From Granulicella aggregans (GTDB lineage: Bacteria; Acidobacteriota; Terriglobia; Terriglobales; Acidobacteriaceae), in assembly GCF_025685565.1 (NCBI RefSeq), contig NZ_JAGSYE010000001.1, positions 1,116,001 to 1,180,000 of the forward strand: a stretch of 64,000 bases of DNA, read 5' to 3'. The notes beneath the pieces are model-generated. The model made no database searches. It saw only the letters and a program-made list of their open reading frames with translations, and had not been told where the DNA came from. Shown here piece by piece: positions 30,848 to 39,483 of this stretch. Made by a program: the position numbers and the translations under genes. Within the stretch, counting starts at the first letter, position 1. Every line of letters starts with the position of its first letter.

Positions 30848-33490
30848 ATGACATTTGCATCTCCCCGCAAGGTTTCTCGTTTCGCTTTCCTGCTAACTCT
30901 TTCCGTCGTAGCTCTAAATGGTTTTGGCGTCGCGTCCTATGCGCAGAGATTGCCGAAGACCGTTTTGCCGGAGCATTACACGCTGGCGCTTACGCCGGAT
31001 CTGAAGGCAGCGACTTTCGCTGGCGATGAGACGATCGATGTCACACTGCTAGCTCCTTCGAAGACGATCACGCTGAATGCGATCGAGATCGCGTTCAAGA
31101 GTGTGAAGGCCACGGCGGGTACAGGCATGGCACAAACTGCGACCGTATCGCTCGATCCAGATAAGGAGCAGGCGACCTTTACCTTTCCTGCGGAGCTTCC
31201 CGCCGGAAAAGTGAAGCTTGCGATTGCGTACACGGGCATCCTGAACAATGAGCTGCGCGGGTTTTATCTCTCGAAGACCGACAAGCGGAACTATGCTGTA
31301 ACGCAGTTTGAATCGACCGATGCGCGGCGGGCGTTTCCTTCGTTCGACGAGCCGGCGTTCAAGGCGACCTTCGATATCTCGCTCACCGTCGATGCGGGCG
31401 ATACGGTGATCTCGAACACGAATGTGATTGCAGACAAGCCCGCGGGGGCGGGGCTTCACACGATGACCTTCGCGACGACGCCGAAGATGTCGACGTACCT
31501 GGTTGCGTTCCTGGTGGGCGACTTCAAGTGCGTCTCCGGAGAGAGTGACGGCACGCCCATCCGCGCCTGCGCGACGCCGGGACAGGAAGAGAAGGGCAAG
31601 TTCGCCGTCGAGGCAGCCGAGTACATCCTGCACTACTACAACAACTACTTCGGGATTAAATATCCCATGCCCAAGCTCGACATGATCGCGATCCCGGACT
31701 TCGAAGCCGGGGCCATGGAAAACTTTGGCGCGATCACGTATCGCGAGACGGACTTTCTGATCGATGAGAAGACGGCGTCGCTGAACCAGAAGAAGAACGT
31801 CGCCGTAGTGGTGGCGCATGAGATGGCGCACCAATGGTTTGGCGACATGGTGACGATGCAGTGGTGGGACAACATCTGGCTGAACGAAGGCTTTGCGACG
31901 TGGATGGAGACGAAGTCGGTCGCAAGCTGGCATCCGGAGTGGCACTACTCGCAGGACGAGGCGACGGTGCTCGAGGACACGCTGAACCTCGACTCGCAGC
32001 CGACGACCCACGCCATTCGCGCGACGGCGGATACGCCCTCCGAGATCAACGAGATGTTCGATGGCATCAGCTACGGAAAGGGTGGCGCGGTGCTGGCGAT
32101 GGTGGAGAATTATCTAGGAGCGGAGACCTTCCGCCAAGGCGTCCATAACTATCTTGCAGCTCACCTCTACGGAAACGCCACGGCGGAAGACTTCTGGGGG
32201 GCGCAGACGGCAAACAGCCATAAGCCGGTGGATAAGATCATGGAGTCCTTCGTGGCGCAGCCAGGAGTTCCGCTGGTGACGTTTACGGGTGACGGCAACG
32301 CGAAGGTGGAGGCGGACGAGAGCCGGTTCTACCTAAACCCAACCCCTCAAACTGGAATCTCGGAGAGCTGGACCATTCCGGTTTGCTTCAAGGGCACGAG
32401 CGAAAGCAACTGCGAGCTTCTATCCGGCAGAAAGCACGGAAGCGAGAAGTTGAAGGCTCCGGCAGCGCCCTTTCTCTTCGCGGATGGTGGTGGCAAAGGC
32501 TACTACCGCACGCTGTATCCCAAGCCCGTCTATAGCGCTATCGTCGCTCATGCGGAAACCTCGCTGACGCCTGAGGAGCGCATCAGCCTGCTGGGCAATG
32601 AGTGGGCGATGATGCGTTCCGGGCACGGTGCAGTAGGTGAATACCTCGACCTGATTGCGGCACTCCGCACCGATCCCAATGCCATTGTTCTGGAAGAAGC
32701 CCTAGGTAAGATGGGGACGATCAACGATCGCGTGGCGACGGAAGCAGAGCGCGAACAGCTCGCTGCGTGGATTCGCGATGAGTTCTCTCCGGTCTACCGG
32801 GCGCTCGGCGCGGGCTCAGCCGAAGAGTCGCAGGACAAGAAGCAGATGCGGGCTCTCCTCCTCGGGGTGCTCGGGAACGCGGGTGATCCTGCCGTCCTGG
32901 CGGAGGTGAAGATGCTGGCTGCGAAGTACGTGAAGGATCCTTCCTCGGTCGACCCCAGTTTGGCCCATGTCGCTCTAGGGGTTGCGGCGAGCCATGGTGA
33001 CGCAGCACTCTACGACGATCTGCTGGCGCTGAGCGAGAAGACGAGCGACCCCGGGATCAAGACGAGCGCGCTCTTTCTCACGGCGTCGTTCAAGGAGCCG
33101 GCGCTGGTGAAGCGCACGCTCGATCTCGTGGCGGAGGGCAAGGTGCGGAACCAGGATAGCTGGATCCTGCTCTCCGCCCTGCTCAACCATCGGGAGACGC
33201 GCGAACAGGCGTGGACCTATATCCAACAAAACTGGACCCGTATCTCGGCGCAGTTCACCACCAGCTCCGGGACGAGGGTTGTGGCGGCTACGGGCAGCTT
33301 CTGTTCCGTGGAGAAGCGAGACGAAGTGTTGAGCTTCTTCGCCACCCACAAGGTGATGGCTTCGGAGCGCACGCTGAAGCAGGCGGCGGACAGCATCAGC
33401 GCGTGTGTCCAACTGCATCAAGCGCAGGAGCCGAACCTCAAGCAGTGGCTTGCGGCAAGAGGCACGACTTCGGGAGTGGCTGGAAAGTAG
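30848..33490 (+). CDS. M1 family zinc aminopeptidase, exported
   Basis: 880 residues from the ATG at 30848 (AGAGG upstream). A signal peptide (about 1-30, ending SYAQ) suggests periplasmic location. The N-terminal beta domain is followed by the exopeptidase motif GAMENFGAITYRE (about 287-299), the zinc site HEMAH (324-328) and NEGFATWME (third ligand Glu about 347). A long helical ERAP1-like C-terminal domain (about 560-870) completes a full-length puromycin-sensitive/ERAP-type aminopeptidase. It removes N-terminal residues from peptides. Confidence 0.95.
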   Translation: MTFASPRKVSRFAFLLTLSVVALNGFGVASYAQRLPKTVLPEHYTLALTPDLKAATFAGDETIDVTLLAPSKTITLNAIEIAFKSVKATAGTGMAQTATVSLDPDKEQATFTFPAELPAGKVKLAIAYTGILNNELRGFYLSKTDKRNYAVTQFESTDARRAFPSFDEPAFKATFDISLTVDAGDTVISNTNVIADKPAGAGLHTMTFATTPKMSTYLVAFLVGDFKCVSGESDGTPIRACATPGQEEKGKFAVEAAEYILHYYNNYFGIKYPMPKLDMIAIPDFEAGAMENFGAITYRETDFLIDEKTASLNQKKNVAVVVAHEMAHQWFGDMVTMQWWDNIWLNEGFATWMETKSVASWHPEWHYSQDEATVLEDTLNLDSQPTTHAIRATADTPSEINEMFDGISYGKGGAVLAMVENYLGAETFRQGVHNYLAAHLYGNATAEDFWGAQTANSHKPVDKIMESFVAQPGVPLVTFTGDGNAKVEADESRFYLNPTPQTGISESWTIPVCFKGTSESNCELLSGRKHGSEKLKAPAAPFLFADGGGKGYYRTLYPKPVYSAIVAHAETSLTPEERISLLGNEWAMMRSGHGAVGEYLDLIAALRTDPNAIVLEEALGKMGTINDRVATEAEREQLAAWIRDEFSPVYRALGAGSAEESQDKKQMRALLLGVLGNAGDPAVLAEVKMLAAKYVKDPSSVDPSLAHVALGVAASHGDAALYDDLLALSEKTSDPGIKTSALFLTASFKEPALVKRTLDLVAEGKVRNQDSWILLSALLNHRETREQAWTYIQQNWTRISAQFTTSSGTRVVAATGSFCSVEKRDEVLSFFATHKVMASERTLKQAADSISACVQLHQAQEPNLKQWLAARGTTSGVAGK

Positions 33491-33583
33491 CTGCCAGAAA
33501 TCGAAACCGAACAGACCGCGATCAAAGCAGAACAAACCGCCGCATCCTTGAATCCCTCGTTAGTGATTGAGGGCGCGGCGATT

Positions 33584-34933
33584 CTACTTGGTGGCCTCTT
33601 CGCGTTCCTTCGCGATCTGGGCGAGGGAGAGACCTTCTTCCTTCGCGTTGAGAAGGTGCTTGGCCCGGCCTACTCGCTGGGCGGTGTAGATGCCGGAGTG
33701 CCCGGAGAAGAGATAGCTGAGGATGCAGGCGATGCCGGCATAGGCACCGGCTTCGGCACCGAAGAGCTCGACCGCCATCAGCGTAGAAGCGATGGGAGTG
33801 TTTGCCGCTCCGGCAAAGACGGCGACGAAGCCCATGCCGGCAAGCAGGCTAGGCGGTAGCGGGAGGATGTGCGAGAGCGCGTTGCCCATGGTCGCGCCGA
33901 TGTAGAAGAGCGGCGTGACTTCGCCGCCCTTGAAGCCCATGCCCAGCGTGACCGAGGTGAAGAGGGTCTTCGCGGCGAAGTCATACGGCGGCAGGATCTT
34001 GTGGAAGGCGTCGACGATCTCCGGAACGCCCAGGCCGAGGAATCTCCGGGTGTGCGCGGTGCCTAGGGAGAAGACGACGGTGGCGACGATCGCTCCTCCC
34101 ATGAAGGGACGCAAAGGTGGCCAAGCGATGTACCTCGCTCCAAGGCGTTTGATGGCGTGGGTGAGCTCGGCGAAGGCCATCGCCATCAGGCCGAATGCGA
34201 TACCGGCGACGATGGCGCAGAGCAGGCCGCGCAGGCTCATGGGAGGAACGGTATCTACGGTGTAGACGGTGTGCGTGACGCCCCAGGCGCGTGTGACCAT
34301 CTCCCCGACGAAGGCAGCGACAACGCAGGGCACGATCGCCTCGTAGGAGAGAGCGCCCAGGGCGAGGACTTCGAGCCCGAAGACGGTGCCTGCCAGCGGA
34401 GTTCCGAAGACCGAAGCGAAGCCTGCGCTGATGCCCATCATCAGCACGATTCGGCGCTGCTCGCCGTTCAGACGGAGAGGCCGGCATAGCTGGTCGGCAA
34501 GCGAAGCTCCAGTCTGGATCGCCGTGCCTTCACGGCCTGCAGAACCGCCGAAGAGGTGCGTGACGAAGGTCCCAAGAAGGATCAGGGGCGTCATGCGGAA
34601 GGGGATGACCGCTTCCGGGTTCTGCACCTCCGCGTGGATCTCATCGAGGATCAGGTTGTTCCCCGCCTCGACCGACCTGCCCGTGTACCAGTAGAGAGCC
34701 CCAACGGCCAGTCCGGCCAGCGGAAGCAGGGCGACGAGCCAGATGTGGCCCTCACGGATCTCCGTCGCCTTCGTAAGCGAGACGAGCAAGAGCGCGGAGG
34801 CGGACCCTGCGAGGATGCCGACCGCCGAGGCAATCGGAAGCCATTGCAGCAGATACAAGAGCAGCTGAAGAGGTTCGAAGAGGGTTCCCGGGGTTCGGGA
34901 CGTCTCTGGCGTGCGGAACGAGAACTTCGGCAT
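33584..34933 (-). CDS. CLC-F type fluoride/proton antiporter
   Basis: 449 residues, ten or more transmembrane helices. The selectivity-filter region has GGSAGREGTAIQTGASLADQ (about 127-147). A GFKGGEVTPLFYIGATMGNA stretch (about 345-364) replaces the GxFxP motif of chloride CLCs. Both variants are characteristic of the CLC-F subfamily that exports fluoride. The fluoride riboswitch directly upstream (34946-35017) supports this. A single-gene transcript. The C-terminus ends in a charged tail without CBS domains. Confidence 0.9.
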   Translation of the reverse strand: MPKFSFRTPETSRTPGTLFEPLQLLLYLLQWLPIASAVGILAGSASALLLVSLTKATEIREGHIWLVALLPLAGLAVGALYWYTGRSVEAGNNLILDEIHAEVQNPEAVIPFRMTPLILLGTFVTHLFGGSAGREGTAIQTGASLADQLCRPLRLNGEQRRIVLMMGISAGFASVFGTPLAGTVFGLEVLALGALSYEAIVPCVVAAFVGEMVTRAWGVTHTVYTVDTVPPMSLRGLLCAIVAGIAFGLMAMAFAELTHAIKRLGARYIAWPPLRPFMGGAIVATVVFSLGTAHTRRFLGLGVPEIVDAFHKILPPYDFAAKTLFTSVTLGMGFKGGEVTPLFYIGATMGNALSHILPLPPSLLAGMGFVAVFAGAANTPIASTLMAVELFGAEAGAYAGIACILSYLFSGHSGIYTAQRVGRAKHLLNAKEEGLSLAQIAKEREEATK

Positions 34934-34945
34934 TTTGGGCGAACG

Positions 34946-35017
34946 TCTCCTACAGGATTGTAGGAGTCATCAGCGCTGCAGCGGGAGCAGGCGGTTTTGG
35001 CGGAACCCCATCGCCAA
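34946..35017 (-). promoter_or_regulatory. fluoride riboswitch (crcB motif)
   Basis: On the minus strand the leader reads GGCGATGGGGTTCCGCC (about 35014-34998), then AACCGCC, and then GCTGATGACTCCTAC (about 34975-34961). These are the conserved blocks of the fluoride-sensing RNA in the correct order. Immediately after, CTCCTAC can pair with GTAGGAG (34965 to 34946) in a hairpin that contains the AGGAG ribosome site of the CLC-F gene. Fluoride binding could therefore change access to translation initiation; the direction of the switch is inferred. Confidence 0.92.
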
Positions 35018-35360
35018 ATCTATTGCTGAAAGGTATCAGCTGCGGCGCCGTGGGTCAATGTGTCCAAAGGTTTACGGCCCCATCGAAGAACTGCCCGACC
35101 GCGCGGTCCGTTCTGTGACCTTTGGTCGCACTGCAAGATTAAATTCTCGCAAAGCGATTTGGAATCAGTTATTGTCTGATGTGAGCCAGTCATTCAAGAG
35201 ATCTTCATCCGCCGCCACGCTGCTGCGGAGGGTTTTCTATTCTGCATAGTTGCCGAACATGATCCACGTTCCGAGCTCCCAGACTTGTAAGTGAGTGGTC
35301 CCACCGATAACGACACGTATTGATTGTCAGCCTTGTACCTAACTTCAGGAGACACGCCGA
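35018..35360. other. intergenic region before the first TonB receptor
   Basis: No gene is recognised in these 343 bp. The part near 35240-35350 is less GC-rich and probably holds the receptor promoter. AGGAG lies eight bases before the start at 35361. Confidence 0.4.
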
Positions 35361-38300
35361 ATGTCCACGCGTAGCCGCATCTTCCTTTCCCAGTCCTTGC
35401 TCTTTCTGCTTCTATTGGCAGGTCCAGCGATCGGCTTCGCCCAGCAGACTCTCGGAGGCATCACGGGAGTTGTGACGGATGCGGCAGGAGCCATCCTTCC
35501 AGGGACGACGGTCACAGCCGTGGGTGAACAGACCGGCTTGAAGCGCGAACAGACCGCAGGTGCGAACGGCGTCTATGACCTTTCCAACCTGCCTGTCGGC
35601 ACGTACACCATCACCTTTACGCACGACGGCTTCCAGACGGCGAAGTTCCCAGGCGTTCAGGTGCAAGGCGACCGTACAGCGACGCTCCCGGCGAGCCTCG
35701 CTGTCGGTTCCACCACCGAATCGGTGACGGTTGAGGCGACGCCGCTGCTGAACGCTGTCGATACGACGAACGGCTACGTTCTCGATGCACAGCAAATTGA
35801 GTCGATTCCTCTGCCCACTGGCAGTGTTCTCGGTGCGGCTATCCTTTCGCCGGGCGTCAACGCGGAGCTTCCTGGAGGCACGGGCGCGAACGCTGGTCTT
35901 GGTAACCCGCCGATCTGGGCAAACGGTCAGCGCGATACTTCCAATAGTTTCTCAATTAACGGCGTCGATGGCAGTACGCTCTTCAACGGCAAGAGCACCA
36001 GCAGCGTCGGTTCGGCGCGTGTAGTGAACAGCACCGGTGTTGGCAACAGCGGCGGTGGCGGTGTCATCCAGTCGAGCGCTTCGGTCTATCTCTCGATCGG
36101 TAACTCAATTCCGACCCCCGCTCCCGAGACCATCCAGGAACTTCGGGTCAATGCCTCCATGTATGACGCACAGCAGGGTGCGACCTCCGGAGCGCACATC
36201 GACATCAGCACGGCATCGGGCACGAACGTTTATCACGGTACGCTCTATGGTCACCGTGGCACGAACGCTCTCAATGCGGCACCGTTCTTCTTCAAAACCG
36301 ATGACGACATTCCGGCGAATTTGAAGAACCCCATGCTGCACCGCTATATCGCTGGCGGTACCTTCGGCGGTCCGATCATCAAGGATAAGCTCTTTGGGTT
36401 TGTGTCGTACCAGCACCTTCATGTGTCCGACTCGGAGATTGGCTACTCGTTTCTCGATGTTCCTGCGGGCTTGACGGATGACCGCAGCGCGACGGCACTG
36501 GCGGCAATTACGGCGGCCAACTTCAGTTCCAATGTGACTGCGGACTCCACTGGCGCTGCCCTTATCGATCCGACCGCTCTTGCGCTCTTCAATTCGCCCT
36601 CGCTTCCAGGTGAGCCGGGCAAATGGCTAATCCCGAATGCAACGACGACGAATTTGACCTCGACGCATCCGTTCAATTCGTTCCTGCCCGGCACGGGCCG
36701 CTTCAACGCCGATATGGCTGTCGCCGACCTCGACTACAACGCGACCTCGAAGGATACGATTGCGCTGAAGTACTACTACCAACACGATCCGACTACCGCA
36801 CCTTACGCGTACTCGAATGTCCCCGGATTCACACAGCATCTTGATGCGGGCGCCCACGTCTTTGCTATTAACAACACCTATATTGTTCGCTCGAACCTAA
36901 GCACGCAGGAAACACTCGGCTACGTGCGCGAGAAGATTTACAGCACAAACGAACAGCCCTTCGCACCGCAGAGCATTCCGAGCGCAACGGGCACCGCTTC
37001 GATCAACGCCTTCGGATCAACCTACTTCCCTGGTGTTTCTATCGTCAACGTCCTCGGCAACGCGGGCTATAACGCAGGCGTCTCTACCGGAGTTTTAAGC
37101 GTTGGTCCAAACGCGGAGGCGCAAGGTTCGAACACCGGCGTCTTCCAGAACCGGCTCCAACCTTCCGCGAACGCAATTCTTACACTTGGTCGGCACACGA
37201 TCACATTTGGAAGCAGCTACAGCTATACGCAACTTAATACGATCGACAAGCGCACCGGCACGGGCACCATTGCGACCGATGATTTCAGCGCCTTCGTTCA
37301 AGGCTACGTCACGCCGGGTGGTTCCAGCACCGGCTTCTACGTGACCTCATTCCTACAAGGCAATGCGAGCCGCTACTACCGGGCCAACCAGCTTGGGACA
37401 TATGTCCAGGATAAGTTCCAAGTGACGCCGCATCTTTCGTTGACCGCTGGTCTGCGCTACGACTGGGACGGTGGTCTCACGGAGAAGGAAGGCCGCATCT
37501 TCAACTTCGATCCGAGCCTCTACAGCTACAATGTTGCCGCCGACACCATCGACAACCCTGGCTTTATCATTGCAGGGAACAACGCGAATGGAACGAAGGG
37601 TGTCAGCAACACGACGCTGACAGGGCGTCAGTGGGGCATCGGGCCGCGACTTGGCGCAGCCTGGCAGCCGTCGATGTTTGAGAGCAAGGTCGTGGTCCGC
37701 GCCGGTATGGGGATGTACTACGACCGGGGCGAACTCTTCAGCTACTTCTCGCCCGGCTATGCCATCGGCACGGTCACCGGCGGGCCGTTCGGCGTGAACC
37801 AGCAGCTTCCCTTTGTTACGGCCTCGAGCTGCCCCTCAACCTCGCTGTACAGCTATTACATTCCGACCTGCGCAACGAATGCTGCGGGCGACCCATTCTC
37901 TCCGCCGGATCAGAAGCCCACCGCTGCTGGCGGCAACCTTGCCAACCCGTACACAACAACTCTGCAAAACCCGGTCTCGGCTAGCCCGAAGTCCTCGGAT
38001 CTAAGTAAGTATTTGCCGAATGCGGCAAGCATCGTCAATGGCGGCCAACCGATCTCGCTAGGCGTCTACGACCGCGCCAACAAGCTGCCCTACACCTACA
38101 ACTACACTCTTGATATTCAGTGGCAGCCGCGCAACGATCTGTCAGTCGAACTTGGCTACGTCGGCAACCTGGGACGCCATCAGGTCATCCCGGTACCGTT
38201 CAACCAGGCCCAGATCGCCAGCCCGTCCAATCCCACGCTCAAAGGCGGGGCCAACCAGCAGAACTACTCCTATGGCTACACGGTCGGCAATGCCGTGCTC

Positions 38301-39305
38301 AACGATGGCACGTCTTATATGGCCAACTATGAGGGTGGCAACGTTGACCTGCGCGTACCCTACACGGGGTACGCAGCAGAATCGATCGACTACAAGGCCG
38401 CCGGCGTAGACCAGTACAACGCGCTGCAGGCCCATGTGGAGAAGCGTATGACCCACGGTGTGCAAGTGGGCTTCTCCTACACTTACTCGCACGCGCTCGA
38501 CGAGCAGAGCGGTCTGGGTTTGTTCTACAACGGCAACAATCCGCTGAATCTGCGTGACGGCTACGCCTCGGCAGACTTCGACAGGACTCATGTCTTCAAC
38601 TTCAACTACGTCTACCGTCTGCCGGACTTCGCGCCCAAGTACACGATCAAAGGTGATGTGGCGAATGGCTGGTCTGTTGTCGGCCTGACTGTACTACAGA
38701 GTGGCCAGCCTTACAGCATCATCGACTTCACGGGCGCGGTGGGTGGCATCTACTACAGCACCAACAACGGCATCACCAACCCCATCGTTCCGTTGGCCGC
38801 GGGCTGCACCGCAAAGTCGGCACTGACCGGTCACTCGGGAGCGTTTGCGGGTCTCCCGGCGTTGAAGTCAAACTGCTTTACTGTGCCTCTCATCCCTGCG
38901 GGAGGGCTCAACGGTGCGGTTCCCAACTCCGACCCCTTTGAGACCAACTTCACCACCGGGCAGCGCAACATCTTCCGTCAGCCATTCCAGAAGCGCGCCG
39001 ATATGTCCATCGTGAAGCTTACCAACTTCACGGAACGCTATGCCCTCAAGTACACGTTTGACATCTACAACCTGACCAACACCAGCAGCTTCGATGTACC
39101 CGGGAATGAGGTGTCGCAAAATCAGAATTACAACAGCTTCCCCTCAGCTCTCAACTCAGGTCCTAACACTCCGACTCAAGTGCTGCCAACATCCTGCGAC
39201 GCCAGCAACACCGGCTTCTATAACTGTGCAAACGGTCTTGGAGTTGTGACGCACACCATTGGCAGCCCGCGTCAGATTCAGATGTCGCTGGGGCTGACCT
39301 TCTAA
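35361..39305 (+). CDS. TonB-dependent receptor, Oar-like, with carboxypeptidase-regulatory domain
   Basis: 1314 residues. Signal peptide (about 1-28, ending GFAQQ), a carboxypeptidase-regulatory-like beta domain (about 30-110: GGITGVVTDAAGAILPGTTVTA), a plug region (about 120-290) and a large outer-membrane beta-barrel to the terminal phenylalanine (SLGLTF). This is the Oar/CarboxypepD_reg subgroup expanded in acidobacteria. No TonB box can be fixed with confidence. It may import complex substrates or export proteins. AGGAG lies upstream; a terminator follows at 39342. Confidence 0.9.
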   Translation: MSTRSRIFLSQSLLFLLLLAGPAIGFAQQTLGGITGVVTDAAGAILPGTTVTAVGEQTGLKREQTAGANGVYDLSNLPVGTYTITFTHDGFQTAKFPGVQVQGDRTATLPASLAVGSTTESVTVEATPLLNAVDTTNGYVLDAQQIESIPLPTGSVLGAAILSPGVNAELPGGTGANAGLGNPPIWANGQRDTSNSFSINGVDGSTLFNGKSTSSVGSARVVNSTGVGNSGGGGVIQSSASVYLSIGNSIPTPAPETIQELRVNASMYDAQQGATSGAHIDISTASGTNVYHGTLYGHRGTNALNAAPFFFKTDDDIPANLKNPMLHRYIAGGTFGGPIIKDKLFGFVSYQHLHVSDSEIGYSFLDVPAGLTDDRSATALAAITAANFSSNVTADSTGAALIDPTALALFNSPSLPGEPGKWLIPNATTTNLTSTHPFNSFLPGTGRFNADMAVADLDYNATSKDTIALKYYYQHDPTTAPYAYSNVPGFTQHLDAGAHVFAINNTYIVRSNLSTQETLGYVREKIYSTNEQPFAPQSIPSATGTASINAFGSTYFPGVSIVNVLGNAGYNAGVSTGVLSVGPNAEAQGSNTGVFQNRLQPSANAILTLGRHTITFGSSYSYTQLNTIDKRTGTGTIATDDFSAFVQGYVTPGGSSTGFYVTSFLQGNASRYYRANQLGTYVQDKFQVTPHLSLTAGLRYDWDGGLTEKEGRIFNFDPSLYSYNVAADTIDNPGFIIAGNNANGTKGVSNTTLTGRQWGIGPRLGAAWQPSMFESKVVVRAGMGMYYDRGELFSYFSPGYAIGTVTGGPFGVNQQLPFVTASSCPSTSLYSYYIPTCATNAAGDPFSPPDQKPTAAGGNLANPYTTTLQNPVSASPKSSDLSKYLPNAASIVNGGQPISLGVYDRANKLPYTYNYTLDIQWQPRNDLSVELGYVGNLGRHQVIPVPFNQAQIASPSNPTLKGGANQQNYSYGYTVGNAVLNDGTSYMANYEGGNVDLRVPYTGYAAESIDYKAAGVDQYNALQAHVEKRMTHGVQVGFSYTYSHALDEQSGLGLFYNGNNPLNLRDGYASADFDRTHVFNFNYVYRLPDFAPKYTIKGDVANGWSVVGLTVLQSGQPYSIIDFTGAVGGIYYSTNNGITNPIVPLAAGCTAKSALTGHSGAFAGLPALKSNCFTVPLIPAGGLNGAVPNSDPFETNFTTGQRNIFRQPFQKRADMSIVKLTNFTERYALKYTFDIYNLTNTSSFDVPGNEVSQNQNYNSFPSALNSGPNTPTQVLPTSCDASNTGFYNCANGLGVVTHTIGSPRQIQMSLGLTF

Positions 39306-39341
39306 TTGCTAATTGCAAGTCAGATCCTTGCTTTACCTGAA

Positions 39342-39380
39342 AGGCTCCGGGAAACCGGGGCTTTTCTCTTTTAAATCGTC
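39342..39380 (+). terminator. intrinsic terminator after the first TonB receptor
   Basis: AGGCTCCGG and CCGGGGCTT with a GAAA loop form a stem with one or two non-Watson-Crick positions, followed by TTTCTCTTTT. Confidence 0.75.
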
Positions 39381-39483
39381 TTCCTGCCCGCCAAGATGAC
39401 AGGTTTTTCACCGTTCGTTAACTCCTCGGTTACCGTGCAGACATAGATTCGCCATGTACCCGCCTTATCTCTTGGAGGAATTC

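Noticed and set aside
34911..35249. Plus-strand open frame of 112 codons across the fluoride riboswitch
   Set aside because: It overlaps the riboswitch and the CLC-F start, is Arg/Ser-rich and has no ribosome site; it is explained by the RNA element on the other strand.
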